Origin: Litchfieldia alkalitelluris
Lineage (GTDB): Bacteria > Bacillota > Bacilli > Bacillales > Bacillaceae_L
Direction of reading: 5' to 3'
Assembly: GCF_002019645.1 (NCBI RefSeq)
Contig: NZ_KV917374.1
Location: 5,168,369-5,232,368 of the forward strand
DNA length: 64,000 bases
The notes under the pieces were generated by a model that saw only the letters and a list, made by a program, of their open reading frames with translations, ran no database searches and was not told the DNA's origin. Positions 34,520-43,278 of the stretch are shown in pieces; position 1 is the stretch's first letter, and each line of letters begins with the position of its first letter. Made by a program: the position numbers and the translations under genes.

Positions 34520-36994
34520 TTACTTAAGAAATGCATTATAATATCTGGTCATTGCAACAGCAAATTCTCCACGTGTTACCTTTGTTGATGGACTAAACAT
34601 CGCAGTTACAGTTGGCTCCAAATCAAATAATCCTTGTTCTACTGCAAACGTTGCATTCATGATGTTGAGATCTAAAGCGAGCTGTACGTATCCTCTTAGC
34701 TCAACTGGTATGTCATTCATATCTTCAATTTCAACGCGTTCATCTTTGTATTGAACCGTAACAGTACCGCCAAAACCACTTGCTTCCTCTTCTAAACCTA
34801 AGGCTTGAACGAGTGAGTATGCTAATTCAGCTCTTGTAACTCCATCCTTTGGAGCAAATTTCCCATCAGCTTTTGGTAGAATAACTCCTTTTTGTATTTG
34901 AGCTTTGTCACGGAATGCTGCACCTTTAGCTGTTACCGCTTCGATAAAAGCAGTTTCCTCTTTCACGTCAGGGAACGTCTTCGTTCCACTTGCTGGTAAT
35001 GATTGACGAATTTCAGCACCCATTACTAAGTATTTCGCTAATTCACTTCTCTTTAGCTCATTATCTGGCTTGAATGTACCACTTGAATATCCATCAAACA
35101 ATCTCTCTTCTATTCCAAACTGAATCGCACCTTCAGCTGGATGACCGGAAATATCATTTAAACCTACTGTTCCATTTACCTTTGTAAAAGCTAAAGTCCC
35201 TTTTACAGTCTCTGGCAAAGCAATACCTATTTCATTTAACTCATTCCCTCTTAAGCCTCGAAGCTCAGCCCTCCATGTACCCTTTACCGGTGAACTTACA
35301 GAGACAGTGCGATCATAATTTAATGTGAAAAGCAAGCTTACTCCAGAACTATACTCCGTTCCATCAGGAGCAATTAATACAAGATTAAGCGGATTTCCTG
35401 TTTCACCTTCAACACCAGCTGCATTTATTTTTGCAACAAGTGTTGAAACTCCCTCGTCAACCGTAAATTCATACTCGTTTGTAGACAAGAGGGTTGTTGG
35501 GTCATATTCAACTTCAAATTCCGTTCTTGTTGTTGTTGATTCTACATTACTATTAAAATCTTGATACATGTTAACTGTTTCGCCAAAGTTTTTCTCATAT
35601 ATCGCTGCTTCGACTGCTGCATATGCATTCACATATCCCGCTCCAACTTCCCAAGCTTCATACCCTGGCATATTAGTTGCTGTAGCTTGAAGAATCTCCT
35701 TAATTTCTTCAGGAGAAAGCAATGGATTAACCTCTAATAATAAGGCCACAATCCCTGCCACATGTGGAGTAGCCATTGATGTTCCACTCATTGTTGTATA
35801 ATAAGGGAGGTAAGCCGTATCAATCGTTTCTGCATCTTGATCAACTGCTAATGAACTGACAGGGGCAATTACTCTTGTTGAAATAATATCTACACCAGGT
35901 GCAGTGATTGTCGGTTGATCCTTCCATGTCCACTCTTTACCATCCTTTATAAAAGTTGCACCTACACCATCTGTTCCTCTTGAAGAAAAGTCGGCAAGCG
36001 TCCCATCCTTTACACCAGCTGCAACTGAAATAACCCAAGGTGCTTTTGAATACGGATTATGAGTATCCTCTCCAGGTCCTGAATTTCCTGCTGCAAAAAG
36101 AACTGTAATACCTCGGTCATACGCTTTTTTACTAGCTACGTTGATTGGGTGATTATGGTCAAATCCACCTGATGAACCCCATGAATTCGTGATTACACGG
36201 ATATTATATCGAGTTTGATTTGTGATTGCATAATCAAAGCCACCAATTCCATCAAGAACAAATAAAGCGGCTCCTGATCCATATCCGATTAAGTCCGCGC
36301 CCGGTGCTACTCCCTCATATTTCCCACCTGACATGGCTCCTGTACCACCGACCGTTCCCGCAACATGTGTACCGTGTCCTGAGTTGGAGTCTGTATTAGC
36401 TACATTTTCTAAATATGTAACTGGTAGTAAAGTTGGCTCTAACGCATTCAAGTTTAAATTAGCTGCTACGTTTTGTACTAGATTTTTACCTAATTCATGA
36501 TCTTTGTGTGTCCCATCAACACCACTATCATTAACAACAACTCCGACTCCTTTACCCGAAACAGGCAAACCGCCGTTTTGTTTTCGTAATGAGTCATCAG
36601 TTCTTACCTTGTCAACTCCTGTAATACTTGTTGAATCTTGATTATAGTATTCTAGCTCACTGTTTAAATAGATTGAAAGAATCCCATCTTGCTCTTTTAA
36701 CTGTTCAATCTGTAATGGAGTTGCAATCACACCAGCAATCGGCAGTGATGCCATCGTGATTCCCGTTTCAATTCCAAGTGATTTTAGAATATTTAATTGT
36801 TGATTACTCGGAGCACCATCACCTTCAAAAGTAACAATTACCTCTAATTCACTTGCCGTTTCCAATGCTTTTTTTAAAAGTGGGTCTATCACAGTTTCCG
36901 TTTCTAGAAGATTTGCATTTGTAGGTGTCTGTGCCGTGAAGAAAGTCGGCAATATAAAGACAAGTATAACCAGGGTCGATATAAGCTTTTTCAT
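34520..36994 (-). CDS. Secreted subtilisin-like protease with S-layer-homology-like repeats
   Basis: Extracellular S8 serine protease, 824 aa. A signal peptide (1-27) and an I9-like propeptide (about 45-118; LEVIVTFEGDG) precede the catalytic domain with Asp156 (VVNDSGVDGTH), His207 (SGHGTHVAG), oxyanion Asn304 (AAGNSGPG) and Ser406 (SGTSMATPHVAG). A beta-rich domain (about 480-610) and three SLH-like segments (about 625-824; GTFKPDNELKRSELAK, DGKFAPKDGVTRAELA, STKVTRGEFAVAM) should tether it to the cell wall. It lies downstream of a close paralogue and a two-component system on the same strand. Confidence 0.9.
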   Translation of the reverse strand: MKKLISTLVILVFILPTFFTAQTPTNANLLETETVIDPLLKKALETASELEVIVTFEGDGAPSNQQLNILKSLGIETGITMASLPIAGVIATPLQIEQLKEQDGILSIYLNSELEYYNQDSTSITGVDKVRTDDSLRKQNGGLPVSGKGVGVVVNDSGVDGTHKDHELGKNLVQNVAANLNLNALEPTLLPVTYLENVANTDSNSGHGTHVAGTVGGTGAMSGGKYEGVAPGADLIGYGSGAALFVLDGIGGFDYAITNQTRYNIRVITNSWGSSGGFDHNHPINVASKKAYDRGITVLFAAGNSGPGEDTHNPYSKAPWVISVAAGVKDGTLADFSSRGTDGVGATFIKDGKEWTWKDQPTITAPGVDIISTRVIAPVSSLAVDQDAETIDTAYLPYYTTMSGTSMATPHVAGIVALLLEVNPLLSPEEIKEILQATATNMPGYEAWEVGAGYVNAYAAVEAAIYEKNFGETVNMYQDFNSNVESTTTRTEFEVEYDPTTLLSTNEYEFTVDEGVSTLVAKINAAGVEGETGNPLNLVLIAPDGTEYSSGVSLLFTLNYDRTVSVSSPVKGTWRAELRGLRGNELNEIGIALPETVKGTLAFTKVNGTVGLNDISGHPAEGAIQFGIEERLFDGYSSGTFKPDNELKRSELAKYLVMGAEIRQSLPASGTKTFPDVKEETAFIEAVTAKGAAFRDKAQIQKGVILPKADGKFAPKDGVTRAELAYSLVQALGLEEEASGFGGTVTVQYKDERVEIEDMNDIPVELRGYVQLALDLNIMNATFAVEQGLFDLEPTVTAMFSPSTKVTRGEFAVAMTRYYNAFLK

Positions 36995-37219
36995 CTTGAG
37001 TTTCTCCTCCCAATAAATTGATATTTGTAGCTCTTTATTTAACTAATTCAATTATCTCCTTATTGAATAGAAGAAACTATTAATCAAAGGTTTTAAATAT
37101 GTTGGATTAAGTATTATTTTTATATCCTACTTAAGTATTAGATTTCGTAATTAAATTGTAAAAGTATCCCGGGTGGAGAGTTTTTTATTGAAACCACACT
37201 TAATTACCCCAATATTAAA

Positions 37220-37244
37220 AGCCGTCCCACCATGTGAGACGACT
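37220..37244 (-). terminator. Terminator of the second subtilase gene
   Basis: Minus strand AGTCGTCTCAC / GTGGGACGGCT (two wobble positions), loop ATG, followed by TTTTAATATT. It separates the two subtilase genes, so the distal one needs its own promoter or read-through. Confidence 0.75.
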
Positions 37245-37265
37245 CAACAATCAAATCAACTTATT

Positions 37266-38780
37266 CTACTTTTTATTAAACGCTTCTTCCACAGCTTTGT
37301 AGGCATTCACGTAACCTGAGCCCACTTCCCATTCCTCATAGTTGGACATATCAGAAGCTGTTGACATTAAGATTTCCTTAACTTCTAAAGGAGATAGTTC
37401 AGGATTCGCTTCCAGCATTAAAGCAATAATACCTGCTACATGAGGAGCAGCCATGGAAGTCCCACTCATAGTCGTATAATAAGGTAAGTGCGCTGGATCG
37501 ATGTACTCCACATCAGCATCTGCCCCAAGTGCAACAAGTGGTGAAATAACACGTGTTGAAATAATATCTACCCCAGGTGCAGTGACAGTTGGGGCATCCA
37601 CCCAGTTCCAGTTTGTATCACCAATAACAACAGTCCCGCCATGATCCTTTACCCCTCGAGATGAGAAGTCTGCAAGTTCTCCATGCTTGTTACCTGCTGC
37701 AACTGTTACAACCCAAGGTGCTTTTTTATAGTTACCAGAAATGGTTGCTTCACCAGAACCAGAGTTACCAGCTGAGAAAACTGTGACAATTCCACGATTA
37801 TATAATTTTTTAGTTGCTATATTAATCGGATCAAAAAGATCAAAATCGGTTCCTGCATCACTAGTAGATCCCCAAGAGTTTGTAATTACTCGAATCCCAT
37901 ACTCTTGCTGATGTGTTAACGCATAATCAAAGCCACCAAGTGTATCTAGCATCGCTAAAGCCGCCCCTGATCCATAACCAATCAAGCTAGCTCCTGGTGC
38001 TACTCCTTCATATTTCCCGCTAGACTGCGTTCCCGTAGCACCAACTATTCCAGCAACATGTGTCCCATGTCCAGAATTTGAATCAGTGTTGGGAACATTC
38101 TCTTGGTATGTAACCGGAAGTAAGGAAGAGATAGCATTTAAGTTCACAGAGCCTAGAACATTTTGAACAAGGTGATCACCATATTTTAAATCATTGTGAG
38201 TACCGTCTACTCCACTATCATTCACGACGACACCAATTCCCTTACCTGTTATAGGAAGACCTCCATTACTTTTGATAAAATTAGAATCTGTACGAAGCTC
38301 GTCAACTCCTGTTAAGGCTGTAGCATCCTCATTATTTAGTAATAAGTCTTTGTTTAAGTAAATGGAAAACACTTGATCATTCTTTGCTAGTTCACTAATT
38401 TGTGAGCCAGTTGCAAGAACCCCTGCCATTGGAAGGCTTTTAAAACCTACCCCTGTAGTAATCCCATAATGTTTTAAAATCTCATAGTGTTCTTCGGTGG
38501 GACCTGATTCTGTTTTAAAGGTAACAATAACTTCTAAGGGTATAGTAGTTTGGAGTAAGTCTGTTAATTTTGGATCAATTATTGCACTACCCTCTGTTAA
38601 CTGAATCTCTGTTAACTGGATTTCAGTTAATTGAATTTCTGTAAGTTGTATTTCAGTTAACTGAATCTCAGTTAGCTGTATTTCAGTTGTTTCTCCAAAC
38701 ACACTTTGCCCTGGTAATAACGCTCCAAATATTGAAACAAAACATAAGATGAATGAAAAAATAATCCCTCTAATCCTCAT
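37266..38780 (-). CDS. Secreted subtilisin-like protease with N-terminal TEIQL repeats
   Basis: S8 protease of 504 aa, paralogous to the 824-aa neighbour through propeptide and catalytic domain but without the C-terminal domains. Signal peptide about 1-30; six tandem EIQLT units (33-62); propeptide (PLEVIVTFKTESG); then Asp188 (VVNDSGVDGTH), His238 (SGHGTHVAG), Asn339 (SAGNSGSG) and Ser442 (SGTSMAAPHVAG). It ends shortly after the catalytic domain (GSGYVNAYKAVEEAFNKK), so it should be released rather than wall-bound. It lies 148 bp downstream of the response-regulator gene. Confidence 0.9.
   Translation of the reverse strand: MRIRGIIFSFILCFVSIFGALLPGQSVFGETTEIQLTEIQLTEIQLTEIQLTEIQLTEIQLTEGSAIIDPKLTDLLQTTIPLEVIVTFKTESGPTEEHYEILKHYGITTGVGFKSLPMAGVLATGSQISELAKNDQVFSIYLNKDLLLNNEDATALTGVDELRTDSNFIKSNGGLPITGKGIGVVVNDSGVDGTHNDLKYGDHLVQNVLGSVNLNAISSLLPVTYQENVPNTDSNSGHGTHVAGIVGATGTQSSGKYEGVAPGASLIGYGSGAALAMLDTLGGFDYALTHQQEYGIRVITNSWGSTSDAGTDFDLFDPINIATKKLYNRGIVTVFSAGNSGSGEATISGNYKKAPWVVTVAAGNKHGELADFSSRGVKDHGGTVVIGDTNWNWVDAPTVTAPGVDIISTRVISPLVALGADADVEYIDPAHLPYYTTMSGTSMAAPHVAGIIALMLEANPELSPLEVKEILMSTASDMSNYEEWEVGSGYVNAYKAVEEAFNKK
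38592..38690 (-). repeat. 15-bp in-frame tandem repeat (TEIQL) in the subtilase gene
   Basis: Six to seven 15-bp units encode (T)EIQL(T). Codons vary between units (ATC/ATT, TTG/TTA, ACA/ACT), so the array has been maintained long enough to drift. Units are whole codons, so gain or loss keeps the frame. Confidence 0.9.
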
Positions 38781-38928
38781 ATCACCAACTCCTTTACTAT
38801 TACATTCATAGTCTCATTATCTCACCTTTCAAAACAGCTAGACTATTATGCAGAAGATATAAACTACAAAGGTGGAGGTACTATATCATATACAACTTTA
38901 GTATTATCCGCTTCCTACTACACAACTT

Positions 38929-39564
38929 CTAAAACGGTACTAACTGATTTTGAACTGCATAAATAACTACCTGTGAACGACTCTTAACATCTAATTTTTT
39001 AAAAATTTTACTAACATGGATTTTAACTGTCTTATCACTAATAAACAGCTTCTCAGCGATTTCTTTGTTACTCAACCCTTCAACTAAACACAAAAGAACA
39101 TCTTTCTCTCGTTCAGTTAAAGTGGTATCATTTGTTGGTTCTGCTTTTTGTTGGTGAAAAGTAAGAAGTTTTCTCGTCATTGAAGGATGAATGACTGACT
39201 CACCTTTCGCCACGGTCCTGATGGCATCAACAACTTGATCAGATGGAGCATCTTTTAATAAGTATCCATCAGCTCCTTCACGAATCGCTGTCATAAAGAA
39301 CTCATCATGATTATGCATTGTGAGCATTAAGATTTTAATTCCCGGATGCTTTTTCTTTAAAATCCCTGTTACCTCTACTCCATTTTTCCCCGGCATATTT
39401 ATATCCATCAAGATAATATCTGGCAAAAGTACAGTGGCTTTCTCAATCGCCTCCTCACCAGATATCGCCTCACCAATAACTTGTATATCTTCCTCCAATT
39501 CTAATATGGTTTTCAACCCATCTCGTAATACTGCATGGTCATCCACTAACATGAGCTTGATCAA
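38929..39564 (-). CDS. NarL/FixJ-family response regulator
   Basis: Two-component response regulator, 211 aa. The receiver has VDDHAVLRDGL, phospho-acceptor Asp54 (ILMDINMPGKNG) and YLLKDAP. The LuxR-type HTH is TLTEREKDVLLCLVEGLSNKEIAEKLFISDKTVKIHVSKIFKKL. Its start lies 26 bp inside the 3' end of the kinase gene, so the two are translated together. Immediate downstream neighbours are the two secreted proteases, making them plausible targets, much as DegU controls exoproteases. This is not DegU itself by length or context. Confidence 0.88.
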   Translation of the reverse strand: MIKLMLVDDHAVLRDGLKTILELEEDIQVIGEAISGEEAIEKATVLLPDIILMDINMPGKNGVEVTGILKKKHPGIKILMLTMHNHDEFFMTAIREGADGYLLKDAPSDQVVDAIRTVAKGESVIHPSMTRKLLTFHQQKAEPTNDTTLTEREKDVLLCLVEGLSNKEIAEKLFISDKTVKIHVSKIFKKLDVKSRSQVVIYAVQNQLVPF

Positions 39565-41425
39565 GTAGTTTTCCTCCTTCTAATCCCATTTTAGGGACGG
39601 TAATCGTAATTTCGGTTCCACAGTTTCCCTTACTATCGATTTGTAGGGACGCATTGATTGTATCAGCACGGTCACTCATTTGAAGAATCCCAAAATGGGG
39701 CTGGTTTCTGGCTTTAATCATGGCCTCATATAAGGAAAAACCAATTCCGTCATCTTTAATCTTTAATAAGATATGTTCAGATTGATAGCTTAATAGAACC
39801 TCTATTTTATTGGCATTTGCATGTTTTAAACTATTTTGAAGGCTTTCTTGGAAAGTATCGAATAATACTCTTTCAACCATTGAACTTAATTGAATTTCAC
39901 TCCCCCTAATTTCAAAGGAAATACATTGATTGAACTCCTTTTTGACTACTTCTAATCTTTTTTCTATGGCAGACACTAAACCCACTCTTTCTGTCGGATA
40001 TGGTCTTAATGCATAGATGGATTCTCTTACTTCCTTTAGGCTAAGCCTCAGCTTATGTAGACTTTCATTCACTAGCTTCATTGTTTCATCAGGATTTTTT
40101 TGAAACCTCTTTTCAGCTGTATCAAGTTTCATAATCGCACCTGCAAGAGTTTGGGCAACACCATCATGAATATCTCGAGCTATTCGGTTCCGCTCTTCTA
40201 ATAGGATGCGCCTTTCTTGCTCTGAAAATAGCAACCTTGTTTTAATAACGACTGCAAGTTGATTAGCAAGTGTTGCAATTGAGCGAATATCCTCCTCTTC
40301 AATGCTTTTAGTACGACTTCTTCCTATCACAAACATTCCAACAGTCTCATTTTCAACTACTAAGGGACAATACAATAATGATTTAATTTCCACCTTAAAA
40401 AAGTGGTCGGCAACTCCTCCACTTTTTTTACGATCTGGAAATACAAGATATCTTTTAAAATCATCAAAGTTATGCACTTTATCTATCTGAAGCTCAGACT
40501 CATACTCCACATGTCCCATACAAAAAGACTTCTTCCAGATTCCATCCTCCTTAATCCAAAGTATACATGCATCCACTTGTATGAATTCATTAAATCGGGA
40601 AGTCAATGGTGAAAGCCAATCTTTCGTTGGTAGCTTTTTATTCAATTCAGATGTTATTGAAAACAGAGCATTTAATCGTTGTTTTTCACGCTTCAGTTTT
40701 GTAATGGTCGAACTTAATAGAGATAACCCTATTAAAGGAAAAAAGAAGAAAAAGTAAGAGAATACATCAATTTCACCGCGGTTTTGACTCCCTAAAATGT
40801 ATAATAACAAACCATAAATCAAAGAAACTGCAGCACTATTTGATTCAGTAATGATTTTTTCCTTCCACAACTTATATGTGTAAACTTGTGGTCGTATTAA
40901 TAAAACAAGGTCAACGATTAAATTGCTCATTAAATAATAAACCGCTAGCATCGTAGCATATTGCAAAATTCCAGATATATAACCATTTAGCCCATATTCA
41001 CCAATATAGGGGTTTATCAATTGACTCAAAAGACCTGCAATATAAAAGGAAATCACTAACTGTGCTGGATTAAATAACACTGTTCTTAGTGGACGTCGAT
41101 ATAGAATGTTTGAGCTCAATACCGCAATTGAATACACAAATAACGTATAAGCCATGCCGTAGTTTATAAAAATGACATACACGAGCGGAAATGTAATAGT
41201 TGTTACTCTTTTCCACACTGGCATCGGAAAATATTCACTCACACATAAAAATAGGGCTAATACAATTAATACAAGTGGATCCTTTGGAACTCTTAATTCT
41301 AAAAGGAAATGCAACACTATGGCCCATCCACAAATTGAAATTAACCCCATAAAAAGTCTAGAATTTTTTTCTCTCTTTTGCAGAAACGACATTTTTACAC
41401 CAACTTTTTCAGAATATTCAATCAT
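39539..41425 (-). CDS. Membrane sensor histidine kinase with GAF domain
   Basis: Sensor kinase, 628 aa. About seven to eight N-terminal membrane helices (25-240) are followed by a coiled linker, a GAF domain (about 255-395; DACILWIKEDG, LYCPLVVENETVGMFVIGRS) and the HisKA_3 helix with His420 (ERNRIARDIHDGVAQTLAG). HATPase motifs are QNSLKHANANK, IKDDGIGF and HFGILQMSDRA. An internal ATG 11 codons downstream (MSFLQKREK) is an alternative start; neither has a strong ribosome site. Partner of the overlapping response regulator. The signal is unknown. Confidence 0.87.
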   Translation of the reverse strand: MIEYSEKVGVKMSFLQKREKNSRLFMGLISICGWAIVLHFLLELRVPKDPLVLIVLALFLCVSEYFPMPVWKRVTTITFPLVYVIFINYGMAYTLFVYSIAVLSSNILYRRPLRTVLFNPAQLVISFYIAGLLSQLINPYIGEYGLNGYISGILQYATMLAVYYLMSNLIVDLVLLIRPQVYTYKLWKEKIITESNSAAVSLIYGLLLYILGSQNRGEIDVFSYFFFFFPLIGLSLLSSTITKLKREKQRLNALFSITSELNKKLPTKDWLSPLTSRFNEFIQVDACILWIKEDGIWKKSFCMGHVEYESELQIDKVHNFDDFKRYLVFPDRKKSGGVADHFFKVEIKSLLYCPLVVENETVGMFVIGRSRTKSIEEEDIRSIATLANQLAVVIKTRLLFSEQERRILLEERNRIARDIHDGVAQTLAGAIMKLDTAEKRFQKNPDETMKLVNESLHKLRLSLKEVRESIYALRPYPTERVGLVSAIEKRLEVVKKEFNQCISFEIRGSEIQLSSMVERVLFDTFQESLQNSLKHANANKIEVLLSYQSEHILLKIKDDGIGFSLYEAMIKARNQPHFGILQMSDRADTINASLQIDSKGNCGTEITITVPKMGLEGGKLLDQAHVSG

Positions 41426-41502
41426 GTGTATTTATAGTTTACCTGTACTTATAGCACTTCTCAATTTTTTTCTTCATTCTTTGCTGAAAATTACTTTATA
41501 TG

Positions 41503-41549
41503 AAAAAACCCAGACTGGTCTAATGGGGAACCACTAACCAATTCTGGGG
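41503..41549 (-). terminator. Terminator between the small HTH gene and the kinase gene
   Basis: Minus strand CCCAGAATTGGT / ACCAGTCTGGG followed by TTTTTTC. A second small hairpin AAACTCT / AGAGTTT lies just before it (about 41550-41570). Confidence 0.7.
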
Positions 41550-41663
41550 AAACTCTTTTAGGAGAGTTTATTCGCTTATTATGACAGAACTCACTAAAAA
41601 AAACTATTACACGAAATGATTATTCTTATAATACTTTAGTAGTATGAAGCTTTTCCGATTGAC

Positions 41664-41894
41664 TTAATCTTCATCCTTTATATCTATATCCTCAGGAATC
41701 GGTTCGTTTAAGACTTCTTCAACATATTTTTTATAGTTTTCAAGCTGCTCAAAGTGGGTATTAAATTGATTTTTGTAAATGAGATGTTGTTCACCATCAT
41801 ATATTGAACGAATCTTCTTTTGAAGGATTAACCCCTCAATATAACTTTCTGAAGTTGATAAGTATTCTGCCGTTTCTTTTATTGTCAAATACAT
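41664..41894 (-). CDS. Small helix-turn-helix protein (excisionase/MerR-like fold)
   Basis: Protein of 76 aa. The first half, MYLTIKETAEYLSTSESYIEGLILQKKIRSIYDG, has the pattern of an excisionase-type winged helix; the rest is acidic (EVLNEPIPEDIDIKDED). GGAGGT lies 9 nt before the ATG. 42 bp downstream of the Lrp-type gene on the same strand, possibly cotranscribed. No phage or integrase genes are near, so a regulatory rather than excision role is more likely. Function unknown. Confidence 0.7.
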   Translation of the reverse strand: MYLTIKETAEYLSTSESYIEGLILQKKIRSIYDGEQHLIYKNQFNTHFEQLENYKKYVEEVLNEPIPEDIDIKDED

Positions 41895-41936
41895 GCTATG
41901 TATACCTCCATTTTTTTTACTTTTACAAGCCTTCGC

Positions 41937-42389
41937 TTACATTTGATCAGTATGATCTAGTGGTAACACATGGCGAAATGGGACAGGTGAGTTCAATACT
42001 GTTGAAGTATTCACATTTGCATATGGAATTAAACGATCAATAAGAAGCCTCATGCTATCCATTTTCGAAACAGCTGCTTTTAAAAAGTAACTACCTTCAC
42101 CAGTTACTCGATGACATTCGATAATCGCTTCGTCCTTTTTAATTAACTCCTCAAACTCCTGCGGTGAGACCTTTAGATTACTAACTTGAATGATTAATAA
42201 GATATCGCGACCAACAGAAGGCAAAGAAACTCTAGCTGTAAATTCTTCAATAACCCCTTTTTCTTGCAACCGATGCAGTCTTTCCGTAATACTTGGACGA
42301 CTTAATGCTAATTCTGTTGATAATTCACTAATCGTCATGCGGGCGTTTTTTTGTAATAATTCGAGCATTTTTAAGTCAACACTGTCCAC
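41937..42389 (-). CDS. Lrp/AsnC family transcriptional regulator
   Basis: Feast/famine-type regulator, 150 aa from the GTG at 42389 (GGGTGG upstream; the frame is open a few codons further but without a better start). N-terminal HTH: DSVDLKMLELLQKNARMTISELSTELALSRPSITERLHRLQEKGVI. The C-terminal RAM domain (about 65-145) would bind an amino acid or similar effector. It is divergent from the YitT-type gene across 152 bp containing three phased TTTTG(C/T)ATAT repeats, which suggests local autoregulation and control of the neighbour. Confidence 0.88.
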   Translation of the reverse strand: MDSVDLKMLELLQKNARMTISELSTELALSRPSITERLHRLQEKGVIEEFTARVSLPSVGRDILLIIQVSNLKVSPQEFEELIKKDEAIIECHRVTGEGSYFLKAAVSKMDSMRLLIDRLIPYANVNTSTVLNSPVPFRHVLPLDHTDQM

Positions 42390-42407
42390 GAAAGCCCACC
42401 CTTTCAA

Positions 42408-42484
42408 TTTTGCATATAATATAAGCTATTTTAATTCATTTTGTATATGATATCAAACTAATTCCTTCGTTTTTGCATATCAAT
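42408..42484. promoter_or_regulatory. Three phased direct repeats in the lrp-yitT intergenic region
   Basis: TTTTGCATATAAT (42408), TTTTGTATATGAT (42439) and TTTTGCATATCAA (42471) are spaced 31 and 32 bp, about three helical turns. This is a typical layout for a multimeric Lrp-type protein that wraps DNA. Confidence 0.55.
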
Positions 42485-42541
42485 TAGATGTTTTCTATTT
42501 TATCATTATATATAGAAGAAATTTTACAGGTGGTTAGATAA

Positions 42542-43171
42542 ATGAAAAAAATTAGTTTGATTCTTTTAGGCTGTTTACTAACAAGCATCGGCGTTATTAT
42601 TTTAAAGCATTCCAGTATTGTAACAGGAGGAACCGCAGGGCTTTCGTTAAGCACCGCATACCTTATGAATCTCCCCTTTTCAGTTGTATTCTTCCTTGTT
42701 AATATCCCTTTTTATATTTTTTCCTTCATTAGAATGGGTTGGAGGTTCACCCTTTCGACGATTTGCTCTGTTGGTCTGTTATCAGCTATGACAAGTGTGG
42801 ATCAATTATTGCCTGCGTTTACGTTACCGATGGTTTTAGGAGCAGTTCTAGGAGGACTCATTATTGGTATTGGGCTTTCAATTCTATTCATGAACGGATC
42901 TTCTCTTGGAGGGGCAAACATTCTGGCGTTATTTTTACAAAAGAGATTTAATATCAATCCAGGCAAAACCACGTTCATCTTTGATGTAATGGTTGTTCTC
43001 ACTAGTATTTATGCTGTTGGATTGCTTAAAGGTCTCGTATCAATCATCTCAATCGCTGTTACTTCTAAGGTAATCAGCTATTTTAAAAATGAGATTGCAC
43101 GAAAAACTACTGAACAACGAGAACCTAAATTTTCACTACAATCTTCTCAGCAAATGTCTACCGCTAGATAA
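42542..43171 (+). CDS. YitT-family (DUF161) membrane protein, short form
   Basis: Integral membrane protein of 209 aa with five to six hydrophobic helices and the family's motifs SSIVTGGTAGLSL and GIGLSILFMNGSSLGGANILALFLQK. The usual C-terminal DUF2179 domain of YitT (about 280 aa) is absent; the tail is a short basic segment. GGTGG precedes the ATG. It is divergent from an Lrp/AsnC regulator gene and therefore perhaps an amino-acid-related transporter, but YitT proteins have no settled function. Confidence 0.8.
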   Translation: MKKISLILLGCLLTSIGVIILKHSSIVTGGTAGLSLSTAYLMNLPFSVVFFLVNIPFYIFSFIRMGWRFTLSTICSVGLLSAMTSVDQLLPAFTLPMVLGAVLGGLIIGIGLSILFMNGSSLGGANILALFLQKRFNINPGKTTFIFDVMVVLTSIYAVGLLKGLVSIISIAVTSKVISYFKNEIARKTTEQREPKFSLQSSQQMSTAR

Positions 43172-43227
43172 TTAAGCGCCAGTGGCGACCGCATATTGGC
43201 GACAATCGATCTTGTAGTTTCAAAGAA

Positions 43228-43268
43228 AAAGGATAGACCTTTATAATAAAATGATCTATCCTTTTGTT
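43228..43268. terminator. Bidirectional terminator between yitT-like and GNAT genes
   Basis: AAAGGATAGA / TCTATCCTTT perfect 10-bp stem with a 17-nt loop and A/T tracts on both sides, between converging genes. Confidence 0.75.
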
Positions 43269-43278
43269 GCGTTTTTAG

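Noticed and set aside
41664-41894. Small excisionase-like gene as evidence of an integrated element.
   Set aside because: No integrase, attachment-site duplication or phage gene is nearby; such small HTH proteins are common in Bacillus chromosomes.
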